From Solirubrum sp044628455 (GTDB lineage Bacteria; Bacteroidota; Bacteroidia; Cytophagales; Hymenobacteraceae), in the NCBI RefSeq assembly GCF_044628455.1, contig NZ_JBIYZW010000002.1, positions 806,001-870,000 of the forward strand: a stretch of DNA of 64,000 bases, read 5' to 3'. Position numbers and translations under genes: made by a program. The notes beneath the pieces were generated by a model. The model saw only the letters and a program-made list of their open reading frames with translations, was not told where the DNA came from and ran no database searches. This document shows, in pieces, positions 8,714-18,214 of this stretch. Numbering within the stretch: position 1 is the first letter of the stretch; the number at the start of each line of letters is the position of its first letter.

Positions 8714-8743
8714 AACGTTCCCGATAACGATTGCACAAATAAA
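8714..8743 (+). promoter_or_regulatory. Candidate LacI-type operator, site 2 (lacI/kduD gap)
   Basis: Matches site 1 (1822-1851) at every base but one over 30 bases: AACGTTCCCGATAACGATTG, C, A, CAAATAAA. It lies in the divergent lacI-kduD gap, the classic position for an autoregulatory LacI-family site. Conservation beyond the inverted half-sites (the CAAATAAA tail) suggests a shared promoter part as well. Confidence 0.65.
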
Positions 8744-8767
8744 GATTGTGCTACTCGTTGGTTTGTG

Positions 8768-8803
8768 GCCCGGGCTATGAAATTTAACAAACCTCAGCCC
8801 GGG
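8768..8803. promoter_or_regulatory. Inverted repeat in the lacI/kduD divergent region
   Basis: GCCCGGGCT (8768-8776) and AGCCCGGG (8796-8803) pair over 8 bases around a 19-base AT-rich loop, 65 bases before kduD. It could be a second regulator site or a leader hairpin; there is no T-run, so it is not a terminator. I see no clear TAnnTTTG promoter in the remainder of this 285-base gap. Confidence 0.35.
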
Positions 8804-8868
8804 TCAAGTCTACCAAAAATCCCGGGGTTTTACCGGAAAGTTACCAAACCCCGTCCTCCGTTTTGCCC

Positions 8869-9639
8869 ATGAGCCACCCCACCTCGTTTAGTCTGACCGG
8901 CAAGGTCGCCCTGGTTACGGGCTGCAATAAAGGCATTGGCCAGGCAATGGCCCTGGGTTTGGCCGAAGCCGGGGCGGACATCATCGGCGTGTCGGCCTCC
9001 CTGGCGCTGAGCGGCAGCGACACCGAGCAGCGGGTGCGGGCCCTGGGCCGCGCGTTTACGGCCTACCAGGCCGACTTCAGCCAGCGCGCCCAGGTCGATG
9101 CCTTTATCGAGCGGGTGCAGCAGGACTTTCCGCGCATCGACATCCTGATCAACAACGCGGGCACCATCCGCCGCCAGCCCGCCGCCGAGCACTCCGACGC
9201 CTACTGGGACGAGGTGCTCACCATCAACCTCGACGCCCCGTTCCGGCTGGCCCGTGCCATCGGCGGCCGCATGCTCGCGCAGGGCGCGGGCAAAATCATC
9301 TTCACCGCCTCGCTGCTCACCTTTCAGGGCGGCGTGACGGTGCCGGGCTACGCGGCCAGCAAGGGCGCCATCGGCAGCCTGGTGAAGGCCCTGGCCAACG
9401 AGTGGGCCGGCCGCGGCGTCAACGTCAACGCCATTGCCCCCGGCTACATCGCCACCGACAACACCGAGGCCCTGCGCAACGACCCCGACCGCTCCCAAAG
9501 CATCCTGGCGCGCATTCCGGCTGGCCGCTGGGGCCGTCCCGACGACTTCAAAGGCCCCACCGTGTTCCTGGCCTCGGCCGCGGCCGACTACGTGCACGGC
9601 ACCATCCTCACCGTCGACGGCGGCTGGATGGGGCGGTAG
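8869..9639 (+). CDS. kduD: 2-dehydro-3-deoxy-D-gluconate 5-dehydrogenase
   Basis: Short-chain dehydrogenase (256 residues; known KduD about 253). It reduces 2,5-diketo-3-deoxygluconate to KDG, the last step of unsaturated-uronate catabolism in the cytoplasm. The Rossmann motif is TGCNKGIG (about 18-25). The catalytic triad is Ser148, Tyr161 and Lys165, the last two in GYAASK. NNAG is present near residue 96, and the C-terminus ends VDGGWMGR as in other KduD. The ATG at 8869 was chosen over a TTG two codons earlier. The next gene, across a heptamer element, is kduI, which supplies its substrate. A LacI-type operator candidate lies upstream. Confidence 0.92.
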   Translation: MSHPTSFSLTGKVALVTGCNKGIGQAMALGLAEAGADIIGVSASLALSGSDTEQRVRALGRAFTAYQADFSQRAQVDAFIERVQQDFPRIDILINNAGTIRRQPAAEHSDAYWDEVLTINLDAPFRLARAIGGRMLAQGAGKIIFTASLLTFQGGVTVPGYAASKGAIGSLVKALANEWAGRGVNVNAIAPGYIATDNTEALRNDPDRSQSILARIPAGRWGRPDDFKGPTVFLASAAADYVHGTILTVDGGWMGR

Positions 9640-9640
9640 C

Positions 9641-9749
9641 TGGCAGTTATCAGTTGCCAGTTGCGAGTTGACAGTTGCCAGGTCCTGCGGATGGCCGGCA
9701 GCCAGAGACGACAACCAAAAACCAACCACGAAAAAACGAACAAGACCTC
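9641..9749. repeat. Heptamer element between kduD and kduI (mixed arms)
   Basis: The left arm (9641-9682), one base after the kduD stop, is six degenerate 7-mers of the type TGNCAGT. The right arm (9712-9740), 9 bases before the kduI ATG, is of the other class (CCAAAAA, CCAACCA, CGAAAAA). The two arms therefore do not pair, unlike the elements at 837 and 7351, showing that arm types are interchangeable. Confidence 0.75.
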
Positions 9750-10568
9750 ATGCTTCAACGATACGCCAGCAGCCCGCGCGAAACCGCCCAGATGAACACC
9801 GCCCAGCTGCGGGAGCATTTTCTCATTGAGCAGGTATTTGTGCCCGGCCAGATCGAGCTGGTGTACACCCACTACGACCGCATGATTGTGGGCGGCGCCA
9901 CGCCCGGCGCGGCGCCGCTGAGCTTGCCCAATCCCGCCAGCCTCAAAGCCGAGTACTTCCTCGAGCGCCGCGAGCTGGGCATCCTGAACGTGGGCACGGC
10001 CGGTCAGGTGACCGTCGACGGCGCGGTGTACGAGCTGGGCCACCAGGACTGCCTGTACGTGGGCCGCGGCGCGCAAGCGGTGGAGTTTGCCGGCGAAGGC
10101 GCGCGCTACTACCTGCTCAGCGCCCCGGCCCACCACGCCCACCCCACCACGCTGCGCACCCAGGCCGAGGCCACGCCGGTGGAGATGGGCGCCCTGGAAA
10201 CGGCCAACCGCCGCACCATCTACAAGTACATCTACTCGGAGGGCATTCAGAGCTGCCAGCTGGTGATGGGCCTGACGCAGCTGCAGCCCGGCAGCGTGTG
10301 GAACACCATGCCCGCCCACACCCACGACCGGCGCATGGAGGCCTACCTGTACTTCAACCTGCCCGCCGAGCACCGCGTGCTGCACCTGATGGGCGAGCCC
10401 ACCGAAACCCGCCCGCTGTGGGTGGCCAACGAGCAGGCCATTCTCTCGCCGCCCTGGTCGGTGCACAGCGGCTGCGGCACCAGCAGCTACGCCTTCATCT
10501 GGGGCATGGCCGGCGAAAACCGCGAATACACCGACATGGACGCGGTGGGCATTGCCCAGCTGCGCTAG
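9750..10568 (+). CDS. kduI: 5-dehydro-4-deoxy-D-glucuronate isomerase
   Basis: 272-residue cupin-type metal-dependent isomerase converting 5-keto-4-deoxyuronate to 2,5-diketo-3-deoxygluconate. The zinc site motif HTHDRRMEAY gives His190, His192 and Glu197; a further His occurs in SPPWSVHSGCGT. The N-terminal RYASSPRETAQM matches the usual KduI start, supporting the ATG at 9750 rather than the longer frame from 9675 that reads through repeats. It lies between kduD and the susC/susD pair; susC begins 54 bases after its stop with no terminator or promoter that I can see, so co-transcription is likely. Confidence 0.94.
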   Translation: MLQRYASSPRETAQMNTAQLREHFLIEQVFVPGQIELVYTHYDRMIVGGATPGAAPLSLPNPASLKAEYFLERRELGILNVGTAGQVTVDGAVYELGHQDCLYVGRGAQAVEFAGEGARYYLLSAPAHHAHPTTLRTQAEATPVEMGALETANRRTIYKYIYSEGIQSCQLVMGLTQLQPGSVWNTMPAHTHDRRMEAYLYFNLPAEHRVLHLMGEPTETRPLWVANEQAILSPPWSVHSGCGTSSYAFIWGMAGENREYTDMDAVGIAQLR

Positions 10569-10622
10569 CGCGCCGCTTCTTCCTCCCCCTTCAGGATTCC
10601 CACACCACAACCCCCTTCCCAC

Positions 10623-13600
10623 ATGAAACGACCCTTACTACTGCTTCTGCCGCTGGCCAGCATCTCGCTGGTAGCTTCGGCGCAGGAGCAGCGCCCGGTG
10701 CAAGGCACCGTGCGCTCCGCCGACAAATCGGAACCATTGCCCGGCGTGACGGTCGTGGTGAAGGGAACTACCATTGGCGCCACCACCGACCCCGACGGGC
10801 GCTTCCGCCTGAACGTGCCGGCCGGCGAGGTCACGCTGCGCATCAGCTCCATCGGCTTCGAGCCGCAGGACGTGGCCGTGAGCGGCCGCAGCGAGGTGAA
10901 CGTGAGCCTGAAGGAAGACGCCAAGACTCTCAGCGACGTGGTCGTTATCGGCTACCAGGAGGTGCAGCGCCGCGACGTGACCGGCTCGGTGTCGTCGGTA
11001 AACGCCCAGCAGATCAAGGACATTCCGGTGAACTCGGCCGCCGAGGCACTGACCGGCCGCCTGGCCGGCGTGCAGCTGACTTCGGCCGAGGGCACGCCCG
11101 GCAACCAGAACGTGCAGATCCGGGTGCGCGGCGGCGGTTCGGTTACCCAGGACAACTCGCCGCTGTACGTGGTCGACGGCATTCAGGTGGAAAACGCGCT
11201 GTCGGTGATTTCGCCCCAGGATATTGCCTCGGTCGACGTGCTCAAGGACGCTTCGGCCACGGCCATTTACGGGGCCCGCGGCGCCAACGGCGTGGTCATC
11301 ATCACCACCAAGGGCGGCCGCGAGGGCAAAACCGTCATCAGCTACAACGGCTTTGCCGGCTTCCGTCGCCTGGCCCGCAAGCTGGATCTGATGCAGCCCG
11401 CCGACTACGTGAACTACCAGTACGAGCGCGCCGCCAACATCGGCGCGGGCGGCAACGGCGGCCTGGAAACCTTCGAGGACGTGTTCAGCACTCGCAACTT
11501 CGGCGGCGACACGCTCAACGCCAGCCGCAACGCGCCCTTTATCGACTGGCAGGACCGCGTGTTCGGCCGCGACGCGTTTCAGCAAACCCATAACCTCTCG
11601 CTGAGCGGCGGCACCAAGGGCTCGACGTTTGCCCTGAGCCTGACCGACAACGAGGAGCAGGGCATTCAGCGCGGCTCCGACTACAGCCGCCAGCTGATCA
11701 ACTTCCGCTTCGACAACACCGTGAGCGAGAAGTTCCGCTTCGGCTTCAACACCCGCTTCAACAACCAGGTGTCCAACGGCGCGGGCACGTCCACGGCCGG
11801 CTCGTCGGTGACCTCGCGCCTGCGCAACGCGGTGCAGTTTCAGCCCCTGACCGTGCCCTTCCCGGGCGCCTTCGACCCGAACGTGTTCGACGAGGAATTC
11901 TACACCAACTCCAGCCTGGTAAACCCGGTGCTGGCCATCGACAGCGAGTACCGCCGCGACCGGCGCCGCACCCTGAACCTGGCCGGCAACGCCAGCTTCA
12001 GCTTCCGCAAAAACCTGGTGCTGCGCTCCACGGCCGGCGTCGATTTGAACGACCAGCGGGTGGAAACCTTCAACGGGCGCTACTCGCCCACCATCCGCCA
12101 GCCCGCCGGCGGCTTCCAGAACCTGCCGTTTGCCTCGCTCACCACGGGCCTGCAAACCACCTTCAACAACTCGAACGTGCTGACCTACTCGCTGGAGAAG
12201 GGCCTGCACCGCTTCGACGCGCTGCTGGGCCAGGAGGTGTACCAGCAGAACAGCACCACGCAGTACATCCAGACGAACTTTCTGCCCCTGAACATCACGC
12301 CCGAGCGCGCCATTGCCAACATCAACCAGGGCGTGCTGCCCCCCGGCGTGAGCGCGCAGCCGGTGCTGCCCAGCACCGGGCAGCCCAGCAAGTCCACCCT
12401 GCTCTCGGGCTTCGGCCGCCTCAACTACGCGCTGGCCGACAAGTACCTGGCCACGTTCACCTTCCGCGCCGACGGCTCGTCGAAGTTCCGGCCCGGCAAC
12501 CAGTGGGGCTACTTCCCGGCCGGCTCGCTGGCCTGGCGCATCTCGCAGGAAGACTTCCTGAAGCCGGTGGCCGTTATTTCGGACCTGAAGCTGCGCCTGA
12601 GCTACGGCCTGGCCGGCAACAACCGCATTGCCGACTTCCTGGGCGAGCAACTCTTTCAGGTGGGCGGCAGCGAGTACTACCTCAACCACGTGCGCTACGG
12701 CGCCACCGTGGCCGACGTGCTGCCCAACCCCTTCCTGAAGTGGGAAACCACCGTCTCGCGCAACCTGGGCGTGGATCTGGGCATGTTCCAGAACCGCCTG
12801 CAGTTCACCGCCGACGTGTACTACAACACCACCCGCGACCTGCTGGTGAACGTTCCGGTGTCGCCCACCTCGGGCTTTTTGCGCCAGCTGCAGAACGTGG
12901 GCTCGACCAGCAACCGCGGCCTGGAGCTGCAGCTCAGCGGCACCGTGCTGCAAACCACCGACTTTACCTGGACGGCCTCGGCCAACACCTCGTTTAACCG
13001 CGGCAAAATTGAAAGCCTGGGCCCGATCAACGAAATCACGGGCATCTCGTCGGGCTGGGCCGGCACCAACAACATTGCCCAGGACTACCTGGCGCGGGTG
13101 GGCGACCCGGTGGGGTTGATGTACGGCTACGTGACCGACTTCGACAACGGCCGCCAGGGCTTCTACACCGTCGACGACTTCGAGAGCTACAACCCCGCCA
13201 CCAACACCTGGGTGCCCAAAACCGGGCTGGTATCGAACCTGAACATTGTGGGCGCGCCGCGCCTCGAGCCGGGCGTCATCAAGCTCAAGGACGTGAACGG
13301 CGACGGCGCCGTAACCGACGCCGACCGCACCGTCATCGGCAACGCCAATCCCAAGTTTGTGGGCGGCCTCAACCAGCAGTTTGCCTACAAGGGCTTCGAC
13401 GCGAGCATCTTCCTGAACTGGGTGGTGGGCAACGACGTGTACAACGCCAACAAGATTGAGTTTACCTCGGCCATCAACCCGGTGAGCAACATGCTCGACG
13501 TGATGAACGAGCGGTGGCGCACCCTCGACGCCAACGGCCAGCGCTTCGCCAACGCCGAAGCGGCCCGCGCCGCCAACCAGAACGCGCGCATCTGGCAGCC

Positions 13601-13886
13601 TACCCGCCAGCTGTTCCTGCACTCCTGGGCCATCGAAGACGGCTCGTTCCTGCGCATCAACAACCTCACCCTGGGCTACTCGCTGCCCAAGGCGCTGATT
13701 GCCCGGGTGAAGATGACCCAGGTGCGCTTCTACGCCACGGCCAACAACGTGTACACCTTCACCAAGTACACCGGCTACGACCCCGAGGCCAACACCCGCC
13801 GCGGCTCCCCGCTCACGCCCGGCGTCGACTACGCCGCCTACCCGCGCAGCCGCGCCTTCCTGTTCGGCGTGAACCTTTCCCTGTAA
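10623..13886 (+). CDS. SusC/RagA-family TonB-dependent outer-membrane transporter
   Basis: 1087-residue outer-membrane importer. After the signal peptide (ending ASAQ) comes a carboxypeptidase-like regulatory domain (about 25-105). The TonB-dependent plug follows, with VVVIGYQEVQRRDVTGS, SPLYVVDGIQ, DVLKDASATAIYGARGANGV and ITTKGG signatures, then a beta-barrel to the C-terminal NLSL. It would import pectic oligosaccharides together with the SusD-like lipoprotein encoded 22 bases downstream. Substrate specificity is inferred from the neighbours: the kdu genes upstream, kdgF and CE8-PL10 downstream. No sigma or anti-sigma extension is present. Confidence 0.96.
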   Translation: MKRPLLLLLPLASISLVASAQEQRPVQGTVRSADKSEPLPGVTVVVKGTTIGATTDPDGRFRLNVPAGEVTLRISSIGFEPQDVAVSGRSEVNVSLKEDAKTLSDVVVIGYQEVQRRDVTGSVSSVNAQQIKDIPVNSAAEALTGRLAGVQLTSAEGTPGNQNVQIRVRGGGSVTQDNSPLYVVDGIQVENALSVISPQDIASVDVLKDASATAIYGARGANGVVIITTKGGREGKTVISYNGFAGFRRLARKLDLMQPADYVNYQYERAANIGAGGNGGLETFEDVFSTRNFGGDTLNASRNAPFIDWQDRVFGRDAFQQTHNLSLSGGTKGSTFALSLTDNEEQGIQRGSDYSRQLINFRFDNTVSEKFRFGFNTRFNNQVSNGAGTSTAGSSVTSRLRNAVQFQPLTVPFPGAFDPNVFDEEFYTNSSLVNPVLAIDSEYRRDRRRTLNLAGNASFSFRKNLVLRSTAGVDLNDQRVETFNGRYSPTIRQPAGGFQNLPFASLTTGLQTTFNNSNVLTYSLEKGLHRFDALLGQEVYQQNSTTQYIQTNFLPLNITPERAIANINQGVLPPGVSAQPVLPSTGQPSKSTLLSGFGRLNYALADKYLATFTFRADGSSKFRPGNQWGYFPAGSLAWRISQEDFLKPVAVISDLKLRLSYGLAGNNRIADFLGEQLFQVGGSEYYLNHVRYGATVADVLPNPFLKWETTVSRNLGVDLGMFQNRLQFTADVYYNTTRDLLVNVPVSPTSGFLRQLQNVGSTSNRGLELQLSGTVLQTTDFTWTASANTSFNRGKIESLGPINEITGISSGWAGTNNIAQDYLARVGDPVGLMYGYVTDFDNGRQGFYTVDDFESYNPATNTWVPKTGLVSNLNIVGAPRLEPGVIKLKDVNGDGAVTDADRTVIGNANPKFVGGLNQQFAYKGFDASIFLNWVVGNDVYNANKIEFTSAINPVSNMLDVMNERWRTLDANGQRFANAEAARAANQNARIWQPTRQLFLHSWAIEDGSFLRINNLTLGYSLPKALIARVKMTQVRFYATANNVYTFTKYTGYDPEANTRRGSPLTPGVDYAAYPRSRAFLFGVNLSL

Positions 13887-13908
13887 CCCACCCAGCTTTC
13901 CTCCGCAT

Positions 13909-15765
13909 ATGAAACGCAATGCACTTCGCCGGGCTGTGTGGGCCACGGCCACCGTCGCCGGCCTGGCCGGCACCCTCTCCTCCTGCGAGAACTTCCTGGA
14001 AGTAACCCCCGACGCCTACTCCACCACCGAAGACGTGTTCGGCACGGCGGCCGGCGCCACCACGGCCGTGCTCGGCGCCTACGACCTGCTCTCGGGCGAC
14101 CAAACCTACGGCATCCGCATCAGCCTGTATTTCCCCTACGACACGGACGAGATGCAGGGCAGCAGCGGCACCTTCGACTCGGGCCGCCGCGGCATTGGCC
14201 GCTACCGCGCCCTGCCCACCAACGGCGACATCACCAACCCGTTCAATAACCTCTACCAGGGCATTGAGCGCGCCAACGTGTGCATCTACAACATTCCGCG
14301 CATGGCCCTCTACAACGGCGGCACGCCTGCCGACACGGCCACTCTGCACCGCCTGCACGGCGAGGCCCTGACGCTGCGCGCCCAGTTCTACCACGAGCTG
14401 ATTCGGAACTGGGGCGACGTGCCCACCCAGTGGGAGCCGGCCGCGCTGCTGGCCCTGGAAAACAACCTGAACCCCGGCAACGCGCCCCGCCACGCCACCT
14501 ACGAGCGGCTGCTGGCCGACCTGGCCACGGCCGCCAAGCTGGTGCCCTGGCGCAGCGCCGCCGGCACCAACAGCGAACGGATTACCAAGGGGGCCGTGAA
14601 AGCCCTGCGCGCCCGCCTGGCTTTGGCCCGCGGCGGCTGGTCGGCCAACCCGCGCACCGGCCAGATGGAGCGCCCCAGCGACTACCTGACCTACTACGAA
14701 ATTGCCCGGCAGGAATGCCTGGAGCTGATGGCCCACCGCGGCGAGCATAACCTGAACCCGAGCTTCGCCGAAACCTTCAAGAGCATCAACGAACTGCGCC
14801 GTGAGTCGGCCAACGAAATCATCTTCGAGGTAGGCATGGGCGGCAGCACGGCCCTCTCGGACAGCAAGCTGGGCTACTACAACGGCCCGCGCCTGAACAA
14901 CTCGACCACCTACGGCACCACCCAGGGCGCCGTCACGGCCACGCCCACTTACTTCTACGCTTTCGACTCGCTGGACGTGCGCCGCGACATCACCCTGGCG
15001 CCCTACACCATTGCGGCCAACAACAACCAGGCGGCCACCACGCTCATCAGCATCTACGACGGCAAGTTCCGACGCGACTGGCGTACCCCGGCCCTGCCCG
15101 GCACCAGCAACTACCTGGGCTACAGCTGGCCCATCATCCGCTTCGCCGACGTGCTGCTGATGTTTGCCGAGGCCGAGAACGAAGTGAACGGCCCCACCGC
15201 AGCTGCTCTGAGCGCCCTGATGGAAGTGCGCACCCGCGGCTTCGGCGGCAACTCGGCCCGCGCCGCGGCTACGCTGGGCGCCACCGGCAGCAAGGCCGAC
15301 ATGTTCAACGCCATTGTGCAAGAGCGGTTCCTGGAGTTCGGCGGCGAGGGCATCCGCAAGTTTGATTTGCTGCGCTGGAACCTGCTCGAAGCCAAGCTCA
15401 ACGAGGTGAAAGCCCAGATCCGCGACCTGCGCGACAGCACCGGCGTGTACAGCAAGGTGCCGCGCGTGATGTACTACCGCGTGGTGAGCGGCAAAATTCA
15501 GTGGGCGCGCTCGTTCTACCGCCCCAGCCCGGCCTCGCGGCCCAGCGGCACTACGCTGATCAACTGGCGCCAGGCCGTGAACAACGCCTACGTGCTCAAC
15601 ACCAAACCCAACGGCACCAGCGAAACCTTCGGCACCCAGCGCCTGACCAGCAACGGCAGCGGCGTGGCCGCCGAGTACCAGCCCGGCCGCGGCAAGGAGC
15701 TGCTGCCCTACCCGGCCGGCTCGGTCGACGTGAACCGCAACATCCAACAGAACTTCGGTTACTAG
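13909..15765 (+). CDS. SusD/RagB-family glycan-binding lipoprotein
   Basis: 618-residue surface lipoprotein that caps the SusC transporter and binds the glycan. The leader ends in lipobox LSSC with the lipidated Cys near residue 27, followed by ENFLEVTPD, typical of SusD N-termini. The SusD-like and RagB domains span the remainder. WPIIRFADVLLMFAEAENE (about 404-422) and RFLEFGGEGIRKFDLLRW (about 467-484) are family hallmarks. It follows susC by 22 bases and precedes kdgF by 4, so all three are one operon. Confidence 0.95.
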   Translation: MKRNALRRAVWATATVAGLAGTLSSCENFLEVTPDAYSTTEDVFGTAAGATTAVLGAYDLLSGDQTYGIRISLYFPYDTDEMQGSSGTFDSGRRGIGRYRALPTNGDITNPFNNLYQGIERANVCIYNIPRMALYNGGTPADTATLHRLHGEALTLRAQFYHELIRNWGDVPTQWEPAALLALENNLNPGNAPRHATYERLLADLATAAKLVPWRSAAGTNSERITKGAVKALRARLALARGGWSANPRTGQMERPSDYLTYYEIARQECLELMAHRGEHNLNPSFAETFKSINELRRESANEIIFEVGMGGSTALSDSKLGYYNGPRLNNSTTYGTTQGAVTATPTYFYAFDSLDVRRDITLAPYTIAANNNQAATTLISIYDGKFRRDWRTPALPGTSNYLGYSWPIIRFADVLLMFAEAENEVNGPTAAALSALMEVRTRGFGGNSARAAATLGATGSKADMFNAIVQERFLEFGGEGIRKFDLLRWNLLEAKLNEVKAQIRDLRDSTGVYSKVPRVMYYRVVSGKIQWARSFYRPSPASRPSGTTLINWRQAVNNAYVLNTKPNGTSETFGTQRLTSNGSGVAAEYQPGRGKELLPYPAGSVDVNRNIQQNFGY

Positions 15766-15769
15766 CCCC

Positions 15770-16114
15770 ATGCCCACGGCTTCTGCTTCCCACTGGTTTT
15801 CCCAGGGCCCCGACCGGCCCTGGGAAACCGTGGCCCCCGGCGTGCGCCGCCAGGTGCTGACCTACGACGCGGCCCTGATGATGGTGAAGGTGGCCTTCGA
15901 GGCCGGCGCCGTGGGAACCCGCCACCAGCACCCGCACACCCAGGCCTGCTACGTGGCCAGCGGAGTGTTCGCGGTCAGCATCGGTGAGGAAACCCGCGAG
16001 CTGCGCGGCGGCGACACCTTTCACGTGCCCGCCAATGAGTGGCACGGGGTAGTGTGCCGGCAGGCCGGCGAGCTAATTGACGTGTTCACGCCCATGCGCG
16101 AAGACTTTGTATAG
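15770..16114 (+). CDS. kdgF: KdgF-like cupin, unsaturated uronate lineariser
   Basis: 114-residue single-domain cupin. The metal-binding motif HQHPHTQACYVASG followed by GDTFHVPANEWHGV gives the 3-His/1-Gln type site. KdgF proteins convert 4,5-unsaturated galacturonate released from pectin into its linear 5-keto-4-deoxyuronate form, feeding KduI. Size, cupin spacing and position fit (4 bases after susD, just before the pectate lyase fusion, in a locus containing kduI and kduD). A generic cupin cannot be excluded from sequence alone, but the context makes KdgF the best call. Confidence 0.82.
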   Translation: MPTASASHWFSQGPDRPWETVAPGVRRQVLTYDAALMMVKVAFEAGAVGTRHQHPHTQACYVASGVFAVSIGEETRELRGGDTFHVPANEWHGVVCRQAGELIDVFTPMREDFV

Positions 16115-16149
16115 CGCGCCTTTTTCGGGCGCACCAGCTGATAGTGCAG

Positions 16150-18204
16150 ATGATGAAGTGGAAGTGGTTTAAGAAGGTCGCTCTCCTGCTCACGGTGGGG
16201 ATTTGGGGAAATGCTTCCTCCGTGAATGCCCAGCAGGTGAGCGTAGCGGCGGATGGTTCGGGCGAGTTCCGGACCATCCAGGCCGCTATTGCCTCGTTGC
16301 CCGACCACGCCGACCGGCCGCGCATCATCCTGATCAGGAAAGGCACCTACCGCGAGCAGCTGTTCATCGACGGCAAAAACCACATTACCCTGCGCGGCGA
16401 AAGCGAGAAAGGCACCGTGGTGACCTTCGCCCTGGCCCGCGACGCGGCCCGCTGCGCCGGCAACACCGACGACTGGGGCGTGGCCACCGTGAACCTACGC
16501 AACGCCCCCGACATCACCCTGGAAAACCTGACGGTAGTCAACAGCTACGGCTTCGAGGCCGCGGGCGACCAGACCCTGCCTTGCCCCAGTGACCCGCGGG
16601 GGCAGAAGGTGGTCAGCAAAACCGGCCACCAGATGGCCCTGCGCACCTTCGCCGGCACCACCCGCCTGATGGTGCGCCGCTGCACCTTCCGCGCCCTGGG
16701 CGGCGACACGGTGAGCCCCTGGGATACCGAGGGCGGCATGTACTACTTCAAGGACTGCACCATGGAGGGCGGGGTAGACTTCTACTGCCCGCGCGGCTGG
16801 GCCTACGCCGAAAACGTGCGCTTCATCTGCCACAACCGCTCGGCCGCCATCTGGCACGACGGCTCGGGCCACCGCGACTCCAAGACGGTGCTCAAGAACT
16901 GCTCGTTCGAGGGCGAAGACCAGTTCAAGCTCGGTCGCTACCACCGCGAGTCGCAGTTTTACCTGGTGGGCTGCCGCTTCCCGCGCAACATGGCCGACGC
17001 CGACATCTACCACGCCCCCTCAGGTCCGGGCACGCCCGCCTGGGGCCGCCGCGTGTACTACGCCAAGGCGCGCCGCAAGGGCGGCAACTTCGCCTGGATG
17101 CAGGACAACCTGGCTTCGGCCGAGGGTGCCCCGCAGGCCCGGCAGATTACCGCCGCCTGGACCTTCGGCGGGCGCTGGAACCCCGAGGCCCCGGCCGGCA
17201 CGCCCCTGGCTCGGGTAGCCGTGGCCCTCGACAGCGTGGCCGAGCACATGCTGGTGTTTCAGCGCGCCATCGGCGGCTGGCCCAAGGCCGTGGGCGAGGT
17301 GAAGGTGAACTACGAGCAGCCGCTGAGCCGGGCCCAGCGCGCCGCCACCCGCGCCGATGCCGGGCGCCGCGACGCCACCATCGACAACAACGCCACCACC
17401 CGCGAAATCCGCTACCTGACGGAAGCCTTCAAGCGCACCAGCAACCCGGCCTACCGCCAGGCCGCCGAGCGCGGGGTGCGCTACCTGCTGCAGATGCAGC
17501 TCAAAAGCGGCGGCTTCCCGCAGTTCTACCCCGACAGCAGCGGCTACCGCGGGCAGATTACCTACAACGACGACGCGATGGTGCGCGCCCTGCAGGTGCT
17601 GCGCGAGGTGGCCGGCAAGCAGGGCGACTTTGCCCTGCTCGACCACACCCTGGTGGAGCCGGCCAAGCAGGCCGTGGCGCGCGGCGTGCAGTGCATGCTG
17701 CGCACCCAGTACGTGCAGCGCGGCCGCCTCACGGCCTGGGGCGCCCAGCACGACCGCCGCACCCTGCTGCCCTGCAAGGCCCGGGCCTTCGAGCTGCCTT
17801 CGCTCAGCGGCATGGAAACCGTGGGCATCGTGCGCTTTCTGATGGGCGTGGAAAACCCCGGCCCCGAAGTGCGCGCGGCCATTGCCGCCGCCGTGGCCTG
17901 GCTCGAGGCGGTGAAAATGCCGGGCTACGCAATAAAAGAAATTCAGGACCCCAGCCAGCCTACAGGACGGGACAGGATAGTTGTGGCCGAGGCCGGCGCC
18001 ACCTTGTGGGCGCGCTTCTACGACCTCGACACCAACCAGCCCATTTACGTGGGGCGCGCCGGTGAAAAAAAGGCCGCCTTGGCCGACATCGAAAACGAAC
18101 GACGGGCCGGCTACGCCTACGCCGGCACCTGGCCCGCCAAGCTATTAGCCACGGAGTATCCCAAGTGGCAAAAAAAGTGGGAGAACGGAAAGAGCGGATT
18201 ATAA
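16150..18204 (+). CDS. CE8 pectin methylesterase fused to PL10 pectate lyase
   Basis: 684-residue secreted two-domain enzyme. After a signal peptide (ending SVNAQ), residues about 28-325 form a right-handed beta-helix carbohydrate esterase family 8 domain. Its active-site residues are visible: Gln161 in HQMAL, Asp186 in GGDTV and Asp210 in GGVDFYCPRG. Residues about 355-680 form a polysaccharide lyase family 10 domain, with GGWPKAV, DNNATTREIRYL, RGVRYLLQMQLKSGGFPQFYP and the C-terminal YPKWQKKW typical of PL10. One chain would de-methylate pectin and cleave the product, a sensible pairing because PL10 acts on unesterified galacturonan. The start is ATG 16150 or 16153. uxaB begins 10 bases after the stop. 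Confidence 0.9.
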   Translation: MMKWKWFKKVALLLTVGIWGNASSVNAQQVSVAADGSGEFRTIQAAIASLPDHADRPRIILIRKGTYREQLFIDGKNHITLRGESEKGTVVTFALARDAARCAGNTDDWGVATVNLRNAPDITLENLTVVNSYGFEAAGDQTLPCPSDPRGQKVVSKTGHQMALRTFAGTTRLMVRRCTFRALGGDTVSPWDTEGGMYYFKDCTMEGGVDFYCPRGWAYAENVRFICHNRSAAIWHDGSGHRDSKTVLKNCSFEGEDQFKLGRYHRESQFYLVGCRFPRNMADADIYHAPSGPGTPAWGRRVYYAKARRKGGNFAWMQDNLASAEGAPQARQITAAWTFGGRWNPEAPAGTPLARVAVALDSVAEHMLVFQRAIGGWPKAVGEVKVNYEQPLSRAQRAATRADAGRRDATIDNNATTREIRYLTEAFKRTSNPAYRQAAERGVRYLLQMQLKSGGFPQFYPDSSGYRGQITYNDDAMVRALQVLREVAGKQGDFALLDHTLVEPAKQAVARGVQCMLRTQYVQRGRLTAWGAQHDRRTLLPCKARAFELPSLSGMETVGIVRFLMGVENPGPEVRAAIAAAVAWLEAVKMPGYAIKEIQDPSQPTGRDRIVVAEAGATLWARFYDLDTNQPIYVGRAGEKKAALADIENERRAGYAYAGTWPAKLLATEYPKWQKKWENGKSGL

Positions 18205-18214
18205 GAACCCTGTC

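Noticed and set aside
10638..13973. 1111-codon open frame on the - strand opposite susC
   Set aside because: Composition is the mirror of a GC-rich coding strand (His, Gly, Val, Ala-rich, no domain), while the + strand frame is an unmistakable SusC protein.
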